64,000 nt of DNA from Catellatospora sp. KI3 (GCF_029948125.1 NZ_JASAMB010000020.1:62001-126000), one strand, 5' to 3'; positions 8,652 to 27,638 are shown, counted from the first letter of the stretch. A program made the numbers and translations. The notes: generated by a model not told the origin, from the sequence alone.

Positions 8652-10814
8652 TCAAACGGCTGCCTTGCCAGAACGTACGTTCTGATGCTTGCGCATGGCC
8701 TCAAAGAACAGTCGACCGTTGACGTGCAAGTTGATCTGCTCTTGGCTCGGCAGCGACGATCGGTTCAAGGCTCGTTCCAGTCCGCGCGTGCTCATCTGGA
8801 TGATCGCGTCCATAGAGCGGACCCCGTGTTCGAAGCGGGCCACCGTCAAGAAGGCTGCGAGTACTCCGTCGTCGACGTCGAAACTGTCTTTCGTCTTGGC
8901 GACATGGTATTTCTCGAAGAGAGCATGGAGGGTCAGCGCCCGTCGCAGCTTGATCGCGGGCTCCAATGAACCGTCGGCGGAGTCGACGCTAGCGATGTCG
9001 ATGTACCCTCGGATGCGGCTGATGAAGTCGACCGCCTTGTATTCGGGGGCGGCTTTGTGTGCCTTCTTCTTGAAATCGGCGAAGGTCTTGGACGTCCCGC
9101 CGATGAAGACGAACACCGCTGGGCCCAGGCGATGCACTGTTTCTCCCTGATTGAAGTTTCCGTCCTGTATGGGCGCGAGGAAGTAGCGGAGCCAGCCGAG
9201 GCGCTTGGTCCCCATCGGAGAGTCGAACTCATCCCACAGCGCCACGGGAACAACTCCGGATAGTGCTATATCGCGGATCTGATGGAGAGCTCCGATGAGA
9301 TCGTCGGGTGATGACATCTGTGACAGATTGAACGTGTGCGATGCGATTCGCTTTTCTTCGCTCCATCTCCTGAAGAGTTCCTCCACTGCGAAGCCCTTCC
9401 CGGAGCCAGGGCATCCGAACACGGCGATGGCCAGGGGTTTGGCTCCGTGATGGAGATCGTTGTCAAGGTGGTTCTGGACGAGGTTGTCGATCGCGTGCAG
9501 ACCTTCGATCTCCTCGCGATCCACCGTGATGAGCTTGCCGAACTTGGCCAGCGGGACATCGGGCAGCCGAGCGCTGACGGCCCTCTTGCCGCTGCGGGCG
9601 ATCTGCATGAGGACAGAGTCATCGATGGCTGACATCTCGTATAGCGGCGGGCACTTCACGCGATTGTGGTCGGGGGTTGGGCGACTGGGATCAGGGATTT
9701 TGATGTCATCAAAGAGATTGTGGCTCCCATGTCTAAAGATGCTCGGGAAGAAGTTGAACGTTTTCTCGCCCTCGTTGACGTCGAACCCGGTGTCATACAA
9801 CCTCTGCATGGCTACGAGACCGCTTTTGACGGCGTCGGCGAAACGAGGGGCGTCGAAATTGCGGGACAATTCTCGGACAAGGCAGGCGCAGAGGGCTCCT
9901 CCGTACCCGAACATCATCCCCTTGTCGTGCTGAGTGCGCCATTCGCCTTCCATGAGGCTCGACCTGTGGATCAATTGCCACTGTGTGAGTCTGTCCTGGA
10001 GCAGGAGCGCGCCGGAAGGTCCGAAGGAAACGACCAGTTTGGGGCACAGGGTCAGATCCTTGAGTTCATGACGAAGTTCGACTTCTGTGATCGTGTCGTA
10101 CGCTGAACGTTCCCAGGAGAGGTTCCTGCTGATTTCAGCCTTCGCGTCCCTGAGCTTGGCAGCGCTGGTCAGGATGATGAGGCGCTCTTTGAGCCAGGCG
10201 TGCTCGCTCTTGCCGTTGCTCGCCAGTATCGTTTTGATCTCTTCCCAAAGTCCACCTTCGACTATGTTGAAACTCATCTTTAGAAGAACCCACGGCGGGT
10301 CGTCGGCATACTCGCTGAGAAGCAGTACATCTCTCCAATTCGCCGGATTTCTTCTGAAGCCGAGGTCGGCGTCGTCGATCACGATGATTCTTGGCGGTTG
10401 GGTCGGTCGGTTGGTGGGCGTGGCGTCTTTGCGAACCGAGGCGGGGTCGTCGACCGCGCGGCGAAAGCCGACATGTCCAGCTAGCCGGAAGACTGTTTTC
10501 TTATCGGATGAATAAGATCTCATTGTTGAGATCGAGTGGTTGAAGCCGCTGCCGTATGCGGTCAAGTCGGTGGCCAGTTCCGGTTCTTGCGCGCAATGCA
10601 CCTGGTCTCGACCTGCCTTACCGCCGTTGATGGCAGCGTTGATCATCGATTTAAGCTGAAAGATTCCACCCTTGTGCCAATAGAGGTCGACGTTGGTGTG
10701 GGGGCGGTCGTCGGTGTTCTGTAGATTGCAATCGTTCTTCGGGACGATTGCCCAATCGATGGTTTGATCGCCAGTGACCAGCACTGGGTGCGTCGAAACA
10801 GATAGAGCGCTCAT
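8652..10814 (-). CDS. Orphan PfkB-like / AAA ATPase fusion, function unknown
   Basis: 720 residues from ATG 10814 (AGAGG ribosome site upstream). The first third resembles a degenerate ribokinase/PfkB fold: opening strand HPVLVTGDQTIDWAIV, GGIFQL near residue 50, IIVIDDADLGFRRNP, then SFGPSGALLLQDR and a Gly-rich GMMFGYGGALCACLV where kinases have their GAGD loop; the canonical catalytic Asp is not obvious. From about residue 430 comes an AAA-type NTPase: AIAVFGCPGSGKGFAVEELF (Walker A) and PVALWDEFDSP (Walker B), then VFVFIGGTSKTF as sensor 1 and a helical lid. Base composition is visibly lower in GC than its neighbours and it has no operon partners. Proximity to a tRNA suggests acquisition by transfer. 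It is not a transposase or known restriction gene. A role in stress or phage conflict is speculation. Confidence 0.6.
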   Translation of the reverse strand: MSALSVSTHPVLVTGDQTIDWAIVPKNDCNLQNTDDRPHTNVDLYWHKGGIFQLKSMINAAINGGKAGRDQVHCAQEPELATDLTAYGSGFNHSISTMRSYSSDKKTVFRLAGHVGFRRAVDDPASVRKDATPTNRPTQPPRIIVIDDADLGFRRNPANWRDVLLLSEYADDPPWVLLKMSFNIVEGGLWEEIKTILASNGKSEHAWLKERLIILTSAAKLRDAKAEISRNLSWERSAYDTITEVELRHELKDLTLCPKLVVSFGPSGALLLQDRLTQWQLIHRSSLMEGEWRTQHDKGMMFGYGGALCACLVRELSRNFDAPRFADAVKSGLVAMQRLYDTGFDVNEGEKTFNFFPSIFRHGSHNLFDDIKIPDPSRPTPDHNRVKCPPLYEMSAIDDSVLMQIARSGKRAVSARLPDVPLAKFGKLITVDREEIEGLHAIDNLVQNHLDNDLHHGAKPLAIAVFGCPGSGKGFAVEELFRRWSEEKRIASHTFNLSQMSSPDDLIGALHQIRDIALSGVVPVALWDEFDSPMGTKRLGWLRYFLAPIQDGNFNQGETVHRLGPAVFVFIGGTSKTFADFKKKAHKAAPEYKAVDFISRIRGYIDIASVDSADGSLEPAIKLRRALTLHALFEKYHVAKTKDSFDVDDGVLAAFLTVARFEHGVRSMDAIIQMSTRGLERALNRSSLPSQEQINLHVNGRLFFEAMRKHQNVRSGKAAV

Positions 10815-10966
10815 GGGATGCCTCTTGGTTGCTCAATTCGCTGTTGCTGCGGCCAAGCCCATGTGTGATAGACGGTGCTCACGGCTTACGTCGTACGCTC
10901 GATGCGACCACGTCGAGGAGTGACGCCTCTGTTCCATTGGACACCCTGGTCCGAGGTTTGAAAAGG

Positions 10967-10981
10967 GATCACGGCGTGATC
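10967..10981. promoter_or_regulatory. Short perfect inverted repeat upstream of the ATPase gene
   Basis: GATCAC-GGC-GTGATC lies about 150 bp upstream of the ATPase start codon, in the 269-bp gap that also carries the cellulase terminator. It has operator geometry but no known binder. No -35/-10 pair could be assigned with confidence. Confidence 0.3.
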
Positions 10982-11048
10982 TGTTCCGTGGGTTGATGCG
11001 GGTCGCTGGGTCCTGCAGCGACTCGACCCCCGCGGGTCGATGCCACTG

Positions 11049-11076
11049 CCGGGAGCCGACCCGGGTCGGCTCCCGG
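11049..11076 (-). terminator. Perfect 28-bp palindrome downstream of the cellulase gene
   Basis: Arms 11049-11062 (CCGGGAGCCGACCC) and 11063-11076 are perfectly complementary with no spacer, 8 bp after the cellulase stop. It should fold as a 12-bp stem in RNA and terminate cellulase transcription. Confidence 0.8.
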
Positions 11077-11083
11077 TCTCAGG

Positions 11084-12241
11084 TCAGCTCCAGGAGATGG
11101 CGAAGCTGTTGTCGGTGAAGGCGGCCGAGCCGTTCGTGCCGCTGATCTCGAAGCCGAACTGGGCCTCGCCGACGGTCACGTCACCCCACCAGTTCTGGGT
11201 GCGCAGCCAGTTCAGGATGGCGCGGATGTCGACCGTGCCCGAGTTCGTGTTGCTGGTGCGCAGGAACGAGAACACCGCGTTGGCCCCGTTGTTGCCCCGG
11301 TAGACGTTCCAGGTGTGCCCGCCGAGGCTGAGGTTGCGGAACGCCGGCACGGCACCGTTCGAGTCGTACTGGTCGGCGATCGGGCCGACGGCGCCGTTGT
11401 AGTTCATCCACAGCATGATCTCGTAGGCCCAGTTGTTGGCCCAGATGTCGTACGTGGTGGCGTAGTTGCCGCTGCCGGGCACGCTGACGTTGAACGAGCT
11501 GGTCATGCTGCCCAGCGAGCTGACGGTCCGGTTGACCGTGCCCTTGACCGTGTGCGGGTACGACTTGACGCCCGACGTCGTCGGGTGGTTGGCGATGACG
11601 CCCCAGTTCGTGGGCGTGCGCGCCCAGATGGTCTGGCTGCCCGCGCCGGAGCCCCAGATGTTGTTGTAGACGGTGTACCCGCTGTTGACCCAGTTGTCCC
11701 ACTGCCCGGAGGCCACCCAGACGGCGTCGGACGGTACGCCGGGGGTGCCGCTGCTGCGCGATGGGCTGGGCGAGATCGAGCGCGACGGCGACGGTCCGGC
11801 GGTGCGGGTAGGGCTGGGCGAGCCGCTCACGCCGCCGGTGCAGGTGACGCCGTTGAGGCGGAAGCTCGTGGGGGCCGGGTTGCTGCTGGTGAACGACCCG
11901 TTGAAGCCGAAGTTGACGGTGCCGTTGGTCGCCACCGAGCCGTTGTAGCCGACGTTGACGGCGGTGACCTGCGTCCCGCTCTGGGTGATGGTGGCGTTCC
12001 AGTGCTGGCCGACGGTCTGGCCGCCGGAGTAGGACCAGACCAGGTTCCAGCCGCTGAGGGGGTCGCCGAGGTTCTTGACGGTGACGTCGGCGCCGAAGCC
12101 GCCGGGCCACTGGTTGGTGACGTTGTAGGTGACGGTGCAGCCGGCCGCCGCGTACGAGGGCAGTCCGGTGACGACCGCGGTCCCCAGGGCGGCCATCGTC
12201 GCCGCCGCTACGGCTGCGATGGCTGAGGTCCGTTTCCGCAT
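11084..12241 (-). CDS. Secreted endoglucanase: CBM2 + GH12
   Basis: 385 residues. A Sec signal peptide ends near AYA/AAG (about residue 33). Residues 34-135 form a family 2 cellulose-binding module (CTVTYNVTNQWPGGFGADV, SGWNLVWSY, VGYNGSVATNGTVNFGF, closing Cys). A Ser/Pro/Thr-rich linker runs to about 168. The rest is a GH12 catalytic domain: nucleophile Glu in WAYEIMLWMNY (near residue 270) and acid/base Glu in QFGFEISG (near 363). GH12 enzymes cut beta-1,4-glucans (cellulose, some xyloglucan) with retention. The promoter region carries an AT-rich inverted repeat about 75-100 bp upstream. The gene is divergent from a GH3 gene, but that protein looks cytosolic and acts on a different polymer. 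Confidence 0.93.
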   Translation of the reverse strand: MRKRTSAIAAVAAATMAALGTAVVTGLPSYAAAGCTVTYNVTNQWPGGFGADVTVKNLGDPLSGWNLVWSYSGGQTVGQHWNATITQSGTQVTAVNVGYNGSVATNGTVNFGFNGSFTSSNPAPTSFRLNGVTCTGGVSGSPSPTRTAGPSPSRSISPSPSRSSGTPGVPSDAVWVASGQWDNWVNSGYTVYNNIWGSGAGSQTIWARTPTNWGVIANHPTTSGVKSYPHTVKGTVNRTVSSLGSMTSSFNVSVPGSGNYATTYDIWANNWAYEIMLWMNYNGAVGPIADQYDSNGAVPAFRNLSLGGHTWNVYRGNNGANAVFSFLRTSNTNSGTVDIRAILNWLRTQNWWGDVTVGEAQFGFEISGTNGSAAFTDNSFAISWS

Positions 12242-12314
12242 GACTCCTCCAGTCGGTCGCCAGGGGGGCGGTCGCGGCCGTGGAGGGGCTGCTGGGCGTC
12301 CGGTGGCGACGGAT

Positions 12315-12341
12315 TTAAGTTTATCGTATTTACAAACTTAA
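12315..12341. promoter_or_regulatory. AT-rich inverted repeat upstream of the cellulase gene
   Basis: TTAAGTTT (12315-12322) and AAACTTAA (12334-12341) are perfect inverted arms with an 11-bp spacer, a striking AT island in GC-rich DNA. It is a likely promoter/operator for the cellulase on the minus strand. The chitinase gene carries a comparable TTTACTT-TT-AAGTAAA. Confidence 0.55.
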
Positions 12342-12531
12342 GAGCGGCTGTCGCGCGGGTCAACGCCGTGCGGACGATCGGCACGACCGGGTCGCCCGGA
12401 CCGGGCTGTCGAATCAGGATGCCGACCGGTACGCTCCCGCCCATCCGTGCGCACAGATGACTCCGACGCGCCTCCAGTGCGCTGGATCGCGCACAGCGCC
12501 TGCGCGCAGTGAGCGAAAGGGAAGATCCACG

Positions 12532-14007
12532 ATGACGCAGCTCGACTCCGACCTGGCCCTGCTGGCCGACACCGTGCTGCAGCCCGGCTTCGTCGGCACC
12601 TCGGCGCCGGACTGGGTGCGCCGCAGACTCGGCCGGGGCCTGGGCGGGGTCGCGCTGTACTCGCGCAATGTCGCCGACCGCGAGCAGACCGCCGAGCTGA
12701 CCGCGCAGCTGCGTGCCGAGAACCCGGACGTGGTGATCGCGATCGACGAGGAGGCCGGTGACGTCACCCGGCTGGACGCCCGCACCGGCAGCGACCGACC
12801 CGGGAACCTGGCGCTGGGCGCCGTGGACGATCCGGACCTCACCGAGGCCGTGGCCCGCGACATCGGCGCCGACCTGGCCGCCGTGGGCATCACCCTGAAC
12901 TACGCGCCCACCGTCGACGTCAACTCCCGGCCCGAGAACGTCGTCATCGGGGTGCGGTCCTTCGGCGCCGATCCGGCGCTGGTCGCCCGGCACAGCGCGG
13001 CCTGGGTGCGCGGGCTGCAGGCGGCCGGGGTGGCCGCGTGCGCCAAGCACTTCCCGGGGCACGGCGACACCGTGGAGGACTCGCACTTCGACGCGGCCCG
13101 GGTGCACGCCTCGCGCGAGGAGCTGGCCGCCACCGCGCTGCCGCCGTTCACCGCCGCGATCGCCGCCGGGGTGCGCGCGATCATGACCGGACACCTGCTG
13201 GTCACCGCGTACGACGAGGAGCTGCCGGCCACGTTGAGTCCGGTGCTGCTGACGGGGCTGCTGCGCGAGCGGCTGGGCTTCCAGGGGCTGATCGTGACCG
13301 ACGGCATCGAGATGGCGGCCGTGGCCCGGCAGTGGGGCGTCGGCGGGGCCGCGGTGCGGGCGCTGGCGGCCGGTGCCGACGCGATCTGCGTGGGCGGCGA
13401 GTACAAGAACGAGGGCATCGTCGGGCTGCTGCGCAACTCGATCGTCACCGCGGTGCGCGAGGGTGCGCTGGCGCAGGAGCGGCTGGCCGACGCGGCGGCG
13501 CGGGTGCGCGCACTGGCCCGGTGGGGGCGCGAGGCCGCGGCGGATCTCGGGCGTACGCCGGAGGTCGGGCTCGCCGCGGCCCGGCGGGCGGTGCGGGTGA
13601 CCGGTTCGGGGCTGCCGCTGGCGGGTCCGGCGCACGTGGTCGAGCTGGACACCCCGACCGGGATCGCCGTCGACCAGAGCATGCCCTGGGGCGTGGCCGG
13701 GCCGCTGGCCGCGCTGCTGGCCGGTACCACCACCGGACGGGTCGGCCCCGAGCCCGAGCCGGACTGGCTGGACGCGGCGCTCGCGGCGGCGGACGGCCGG
13801 GCCCTGGTCGTCGTGGGGCGCGACGCCGCCCGGCACCCCTGGGCGCGGCAGGCGCGGGCGCGGCTGCTCGCGGCCCGGCCGGACGCGGTCGTGGTCGAGC
13901 TCGGCATGCCGGAGCCCGAGCCGGTGGGGTCGGTCTATGTGGTCACCCACGGCGGAACCCGTGCCTGCGGACGGGCCGCCGCCGAGGTCCTGACCGGACG
14001 GCACTGA
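12532..14007 (+). CDS. GH3 beta-N-acetylhexosaminidase (NagZ-like)
   Basis: 491 residues from ATG 12532 (GAAAGGGAAG ribosome site); no signal peptide, so cytosolic. It has the N-acetylhexosaminidase-specific GH3 signature KHFPGHGDTVEDSHFD (near residues 173-188), whose Asp-His pair supplies the acid/base in NagZ enzymes. The nucleophile Asp lies in GLIVTDGIEMAAV (near residue 257). After about residue 350 there is an additional C-terminal domain of the type seen in longer Gram-positive and actinobacterial members. The likely role is removal of GlcNAc from cell-wall muropeptides or chito-oligosaccharides during recycling. The 290-bp divergent region with the cellulase gene must hold both promoters. 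Confidence 0.9.
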   Translation: MTQLDSDLALLADTVLQPGFVGTSAPDWVRRRLGRGLGGVALYSRNVADREQTAELTAQLRAENPDVVIAIDEEAGDVTRLDARTGSDRPGNLALGAVDDPDLTEAVARDIGADLAAVGITLNYAPTVDVNSRPENVVIGVRSFGADPALVARHSAAWVRGLQAAGVAACAKHFPGHGDTVEDSHFDAARVHASREELAATALPPFTAAIAAGVRAIMTGHLLVTAYDEELPATLSPVLLTGLLRERLGFQGLIVTDGIEMAAVARQWGVGGAAVRALAAGADAICVGGEYKNEGIVGLLRNSIVTAVREGALAQERLADAAARVRALARWGREAAADLGRTPEVGLAAARRAVRVTGSGLPLAGPAHVVELDTPTGIAVDQSMPWGVAGPLAALLAGTTTGRVGPEPEPDWLDAALAAADGRALVVVGRDAARHPWARQARARLLAARPDAVVVELGMPEPEPVGSVYVVTHGGTRACGRAAAEVLTGRH

Positions 14008-14203
14008 TCGGAAAATCTTCTGAATCGGATGCGGCGCGACCGGAGCGGTCACTTGGCTGGCCGCGCCGGTCAAAACGTCGAGACATGTCTATTCACGTGC
14101 GGAAACGGTCTATGTCTTTCAGTTAAGAGTCTTGCCAGTTTAAGAAATCCACCTTACGTTTGCCCCCGACTGACTCGCATTCTCCAGTCGCGGGGGGACA
14201 CTC

Positions 14204-17200
14204 ATGGCCGAGTCCGAAGCAGGCATTCTCACGGCGGCGCAGCAGCGGCTGTGGTTCCTGGACCGGTTGGACCCAGGCGATGCGGCGTACCACATCTCGA
14301 CCACCAGCCGCCTGCGCGGGCAGCTGGACTACGAGCTGCTGACGCGCGCCTACGACGACGCCACCCGGCGGCACGAGAGCCTGCGCACCCGCTTCGGCGA
14401 CCACGACGGCGTGCCGTACCAGCAGGTCCAGGACCCGCGCCCGACCCCGGTCGAGTACGCCGACCTGTCGGCCGCCCCGGACCCGCAGGCGGCCGCCCGC
14501 GCCCGGGTCGAGGAGCTGATCGGCCGCCCCTTCGACCTCGCCCAGGGGCACCTGATCCGGGTCGGACTGCTGCGGCTGTCCGCGGACGAGCACGTCCTGT
14601 GCACCGTCGTGCACCACATCGTCGGCGACGGCTGGTCGATGAACCTGCTCTACCGGCAGATCACCGAGTCCTACCGGGGCCTCGAACCGGCCGCCCCGGC
14701 CGTGCGCTACCTCGACCACGCCGCCGCCCGCGCCGGTGCCGCCGGCACCGGCCTGGACTTCTGGGCCGGCGTCCTGGCCGACCCGCCGACGCTGGACCTG
14801 CCGCTGGACCGGCCCCGCCCGCCCGTGCGCACGTCGGCGGGCGGCGTGGTGTTGCGCGAGTTCCCCGGCGACACCCTGCGCGCCGTGCAGGCCGCCACCC
14901 GGCAGCTGCGGTGCACGCCGTACATGCTGCTGGTGACGCTGTACGAGCTGGCCCTGGCGCAGCTGTCCGGCCAGGACGACCTGACCGTCGGCACCCCGGT
15001 CGCCGGGCGCGACGACACCGCGCTGGAGGCGGTGTTCGGCTACTTCAGCGGGATGCTGGTGCTGCGCGCCGACCTCTCCGGCGACGTCACCTTCCGCGAC
15101 CTCGTGCTGCGGACCCGCAAGTCGTTCATGGAGGCGTTCGCGCACCAGGACATCCCGTTCGAGGACCTGACCGCGCGGCTGGACCTGCCCCGCGACCTGA
15201 GCCGCAACGCACTGTTCCAGGCCACGTTCACGCTGCACACCACCATGAACGTCTCCGCCACCGCGACCGACGGGTTCGGCGGGCTGGCCGCCGAGGCGTT
15301 CGACTCCGGCACCCCGCACGTCAAGACCGACGTGGCGATGGACGTGCAGCTCGGCGCCGACGCGATGGACGTGGCGCTGACCTACAACCGCGACCTGTTC
15401 GACCCGGCCACCGCGCACGCGCTGGCCGACCGGTTCACCGCGCTGCTGCACACGGTGCTGGCCGACCCGGACGCCCGCGTCCGCGAGCTGCCGCTGGTCG
15501 ACGACGACACCCGCGCCGAACTGCTGCGCCTGGGCACCGGACCCGACCTGGCACCCGACGTGCCCCTGCTGGACCGGATCGAGTCGACCGTCGCGGCCAC
15601 CCCGGACGCGATCGCGCTGCGCAGCGGGGACGAGCAGGTCAGCTACGCGCGGCTGTGGACCGGCGCGGGCGAGCTGGCCGAGTCGCTGCGCGCGGCCGGG
15701 GTCGCCCCGGGCGCGCTCGTCGGCGTGAGCGTGCCGCGCGGCGCCGACCTGATCGTGTCGCTGCTGGCGGTATGGCGGGTCGGCTGCGGCTACGTGCCCC
15801 TCGATCCGCAGCTGCCCGCCGCCCGCCGCGACGCGATGACCGCCCAGGCCGCGGTGGCCGCGGTGCTGACCGCCGACGGCGTCCTGCCCGGCGCGGCCGA
15901 GCCGACGACCGCACCCGACGCCGCCTATGTGCTGTTCACCTCGGGTTCGACCGGGACGCCGAAGGCCGTTCTGGTCGGCCGGCGAGCCCTCGACGACCGT
16001 ACGACGTGGATGGCCGCCGAGTACGCGCTGACCGCCGCCGACCGGGTGGTCCAGTTCGCGGGCGTCGGGTTCGACACCCACGCCGAGGAGATCTGGCCGA
16101 CCCTGGCCACCGGCGGCACGCTCGTGCTGCTGCCCGACGGCCCGCAGTCGCTGCCCGAACTGCTCGCCGCCGACCCGGCGGTCACGGTCCTGGACCTGCC
16201 CACGGCGTACTGGCAGGCGCTGCTGGACGTGGTGCCCGCGTGGCCCGCCGCGCTGCGGCTGGTCATCCTCGGCGGAGAACAGGTCGACGCCGCCGCGATC
16301 GCGACGTGGCGGGACCGGCACGCCGACCGGATCCGCCTGGTCAACACCTACGGCCCGACCGAGGCCACGATCATCGCCACCGCGACCGACCTGGGCGGGG
16401 CCGACACGCGCCGCCGCCCGCCGATCGGCCGCCCGCTGGCCGGTGTCCGGGCCTACGTGCTGGACCGGTTCGGGCGCCTGGTGCCGCCCGGCGCGGCCGG
16501 GGAGCTGTGCCTGGCCGGAGCGGGGCTGGCCGAGGGCTACCTGGGCCAGGGGGAGCTGACCGCCGAGCGGTTCGCGCCCGACCCGTACGGGCCGGGGCTG
16601 ATGTACCGCACCGGGGACCGGGTCCGCTGGCGCCGGGACGAACCCGTGCTGGAGTTCCTGGGCCGGGTGGACCGGCAGCTGAAGGTGCGCGGGGTGCGGA
16701 TCGAGCCCGGCGAGGTCGAGGCGGTCCTCACCGGGCATCCGGGTGTCGGCCAGGCGGCCGTGGTGGCGGTCGGGGACACCCTGGTCGGGTACGTCACCGG
16801 CCCGGTCGGCGCCGACGAGGTGCGCGCGTCCGCCGCGCGGCGGCTGCCCGCGCTGCTGGTGCCGAGCGTGGTCGTGGTGCTGGCCGAGCTGCCGCTGACG
16901 CGCAACGGCAAGGTGGACCTGCGCGCCCTGCCGCCGGTGACCGTCGGGCAGGAGCTGCGCGCCGACTACCTCGCACCGCGTACCGACGCCGAGGTGCTGG
17001 TCGCGGGGATCTTCACCGAGCTGCTGCCGATCGAGCGGGCCGGGGCGCACGACGACTTCTTCGCCCTGGGCGGGCACTCGCTGCTGGCCACCCGGGTCAT
17101 CGCCCGGCTGCGTGCCACCGTCGAGCTGGACCTGCCCATCCGGGCGCTGTTCGACCGGCCCACCGTGGCCGGGTTCGCCGACGCCGTCGAGCAGGCGCTG

Positions 17201-17271
17201 GTCGCCGAGATCGACCGGCTCACCGAGGAAGAGGCCGCGGCGCAACTGCTCGCGGCGGGACAGGGAGCACC

Positions 17272-17275
<4 letters not shown>
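14204..17275 (+). CDS. NRPS, C-A-T module (specificity unassigned)
   Basis: 1023 residues; first gene of the NRPS operon, ATG 14204 preceded by GGGGGG. Condensation domain about 10-430 with intact VHHIVGDGWS; adenylation domain about 440-900 with LFTSGSTGTPK, an unusual A4 GVGFDTHAEEIW, NTYGPTEATI, YRTGDRVRW and the catalytic Lys in LTRNGKVDLR; carrier domain with Ser959 in LGGHSLLA. No epimerase, methyltransferase or thioesterase. Reading the ten specificity positions by eye gives about D-T-E-D-I-G-T-I-I-K. I recall codes beginning DTEDVGT for beta-lysine domains, so a basic residue is possible, but this is not verified. The stop overlaps the next start (GTGA, 4 bp), showing coupling. The 196-bp upstream gap should contain the operon promoter. 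Confidence 0.9.
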
Positions 17276-22809
<5,534 letters not shown>

Positions 22810-22846
22810 ACGCGCGCTACCGCGTCACGGGCCGGGCGGTGACCGC

Positions 22847-24375
22847 GTGAGCGCCGTCGCCGCCGCCAGGGCCGCCGCGCGTGCGGCCGGACGCGCCCCG
22901 CTGACCGTGCCGCAGCTGCTGGCGGCGCGGGCCCGGACCCAGCCGGACCATGTCGCGATCACGCAGGGTTCGACCACGCTCGACCTGGCGACCTGGCAGC
23001 GGCGCACCCAGGCGATCGCGGCCGGGCTGCGGGAGGGCGGCGTGCGGCCGGGGGACCGGGTCGGGCTGCTGTACGGCGCCCGCGACTGGATCGCCTACGC
23101 CACCGCGTACACCGGCGTCCTGGCCGCCGGTGCCGTCGCGGTGCCGCTGTCGACCCGCAGCGCCGCCGCCGAGCTCGACTACATGCTGCGCCACAGCGGC
23201 GCGGTCGCGCTGCTGCACGGCCCCGACGCGGTCCGGCCCGAGACACCGATCCAGCTGGTATGGGATCCCGCCGCCGTAACCGCCCTGCCCGACGCCGGAC
23301 CGCTGCCCGGCCCCGACCCGGCCGCGCCCGCCCAGATCCTCTACACCTCCGGCACCACCGGTCGGCCCAAGGGCGTCACCGCCGTACACGCCAACCTCAC
23401 CCACGGCTGCCGCATCGACCCGCCGCTGCGCCGCCTGGCCCACTCCCGGCAGTTCCTGCACGCGTTCCCGATCGGCACCAACGCCGGGCAGACCATGCTG
23501 CTCAACGCCCTGGACGCGCACGCCGGGATGCTGGCCACCGCCCGGTTCGCCGCCGCGCACTTCGCCCGGCTCATCGCCGAGCGCCGCGTCGGCAGCGTGT
23601 TCGTGGTGCCCGCGATGGCGATCGAGCTGCTGCACTCCGGTGCGCTGGCCGAGCACGACCTGTCCAGCGTGGTGCTGCTCGGCTCCACCGCCGCCGCGCT
23701 GCCGCCGTCGATCGCGGCGGGCCTGGCCGCGCAGCTGCCCAAGGCGACGATCGTCAACTACTACACCTCCACCGAGGCCGCGCCGACGCAGACCAGCATG
23801 GTGTTCCACCCCGACCGGCCCGCCGCGCTCGGCAAGGCCACCGGCGGCGGTGAGCTGCGCATCCTGACCGCCGACGGCACCCCGTGCCCGCCCGGCACCG
23901 TCGGCGAGGTGTGGCTGCGCGCTGCCGGGACGGCCCGGTCCTACCACGACGACCCGGACGCGACCCGGCACGTGTTCCGCGACGGCTGGACCCGGATGGG
24001 CGACGTCGGCCACCTCGACGAAGACGGCTACCTGTACCTGGCCGACCGCGAGAGCGACGTCATCAAGAGCGGCGCCGACAAGGTCTCCACCGTCGCCGTG
24101 GAAGCGGCCCTGCACGAGCACCCGGAGATCACCGACGCGGCCGTGCTCGGCCTGCCCGACCCGGTGCTCGGCAAGGTGCCCGCGGCGGTGCTGGTCGCCG
24201 CGCGGCCGCTGACCCTGGCCGAGGTACGCGCGTTCCTGGCCACCCGGCTGGCCGCCCACGAGCAGCCCAGCCGCCTCGCCCACGTCACCGAACTGCCCCG
24301 CAACGCCGGGGGCAAGGTCATCAAGCACCGGCTCCGGGCCCTGTTCACCGAGCGGCCCGACCAGGAGGGAACCTC

Positions 24376-24379
<4 letters not shown>
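22847..24379 (+). CDS. Stand-alone acyl/aryl-activating enzyme (AMP-forming)
   Basis: 510 residues from GTG 22847, 37 bp after the NRPS-MFS gene. ANL-superfamily motifs are complete: ILYTSGTTGRPKGVTA, NYYTSTEAAP, GWTRMGDVGHLDEDGYLYLADRESD and the catalytic Lys in RNAGGKVIKHRL. No carrier domain is fused and I see no FAAL-type insertion. It probably activates a carboxylic acid (fatty or aromatic) as AMP ester and hands it to CoA or to the free carrier protein encoded two genes downstream, giving the starter unit of the peptide. The substrate cannot be read. The stop overlaps the next start by 4 bp (ATGA). Confidence 0.82.
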
Positions 24380-27386
<3,007 letters not shown>

Positions 27387-27390
<4 letters not shown>

Positions 27391-27638
27391 CCGCCACGAC
27401 CCTGGAGACCGACCTCGCCGGACTGGTGGCCCAGGCCAGCGAGGGCGCGGTGACCCCGGCGCAGGCGCTGGCCGAGCCGCACTCGCTGGGCCTGCTGGGC
27501 CTGACCTCGCTGGGGTTCCTGCGGCTCATCCACGCCGTCGAGCGCCGCTACGGCGTCGCGCTCGACCTGGACGACGATGTGTCGTACCTGGACACGATCG
27601 GCAGCCTGGCCGCGCACCTGCGCGAACGGGGCGTCTGA
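27387..27638 (+). CDS. Free acyl/peptidyl carrier protein
   Basis: 83 residues from GTG 27387, overlapping the upstream stop by 4 bp. The phosphopantetheine attachment site is Ser41 in LLGLTSLGFLRLIHAVERRYG, read as the GxTSL form of the DSL motif, followed by the usual acidic helix region. It is the natural acceptor for the free acyl-activating enzyme in the same operon and so probably carries the starter unit. It ends with TGATG, sharing a base with the next start. Confidence 0.88.

Noticed and set aside
8475-11083. Integrated plasmid or prophage at the tRNA
   Set aside because: No integrase, excisionase, replication gene or duplicated tRNA end was found; only one foreign-looking gene.
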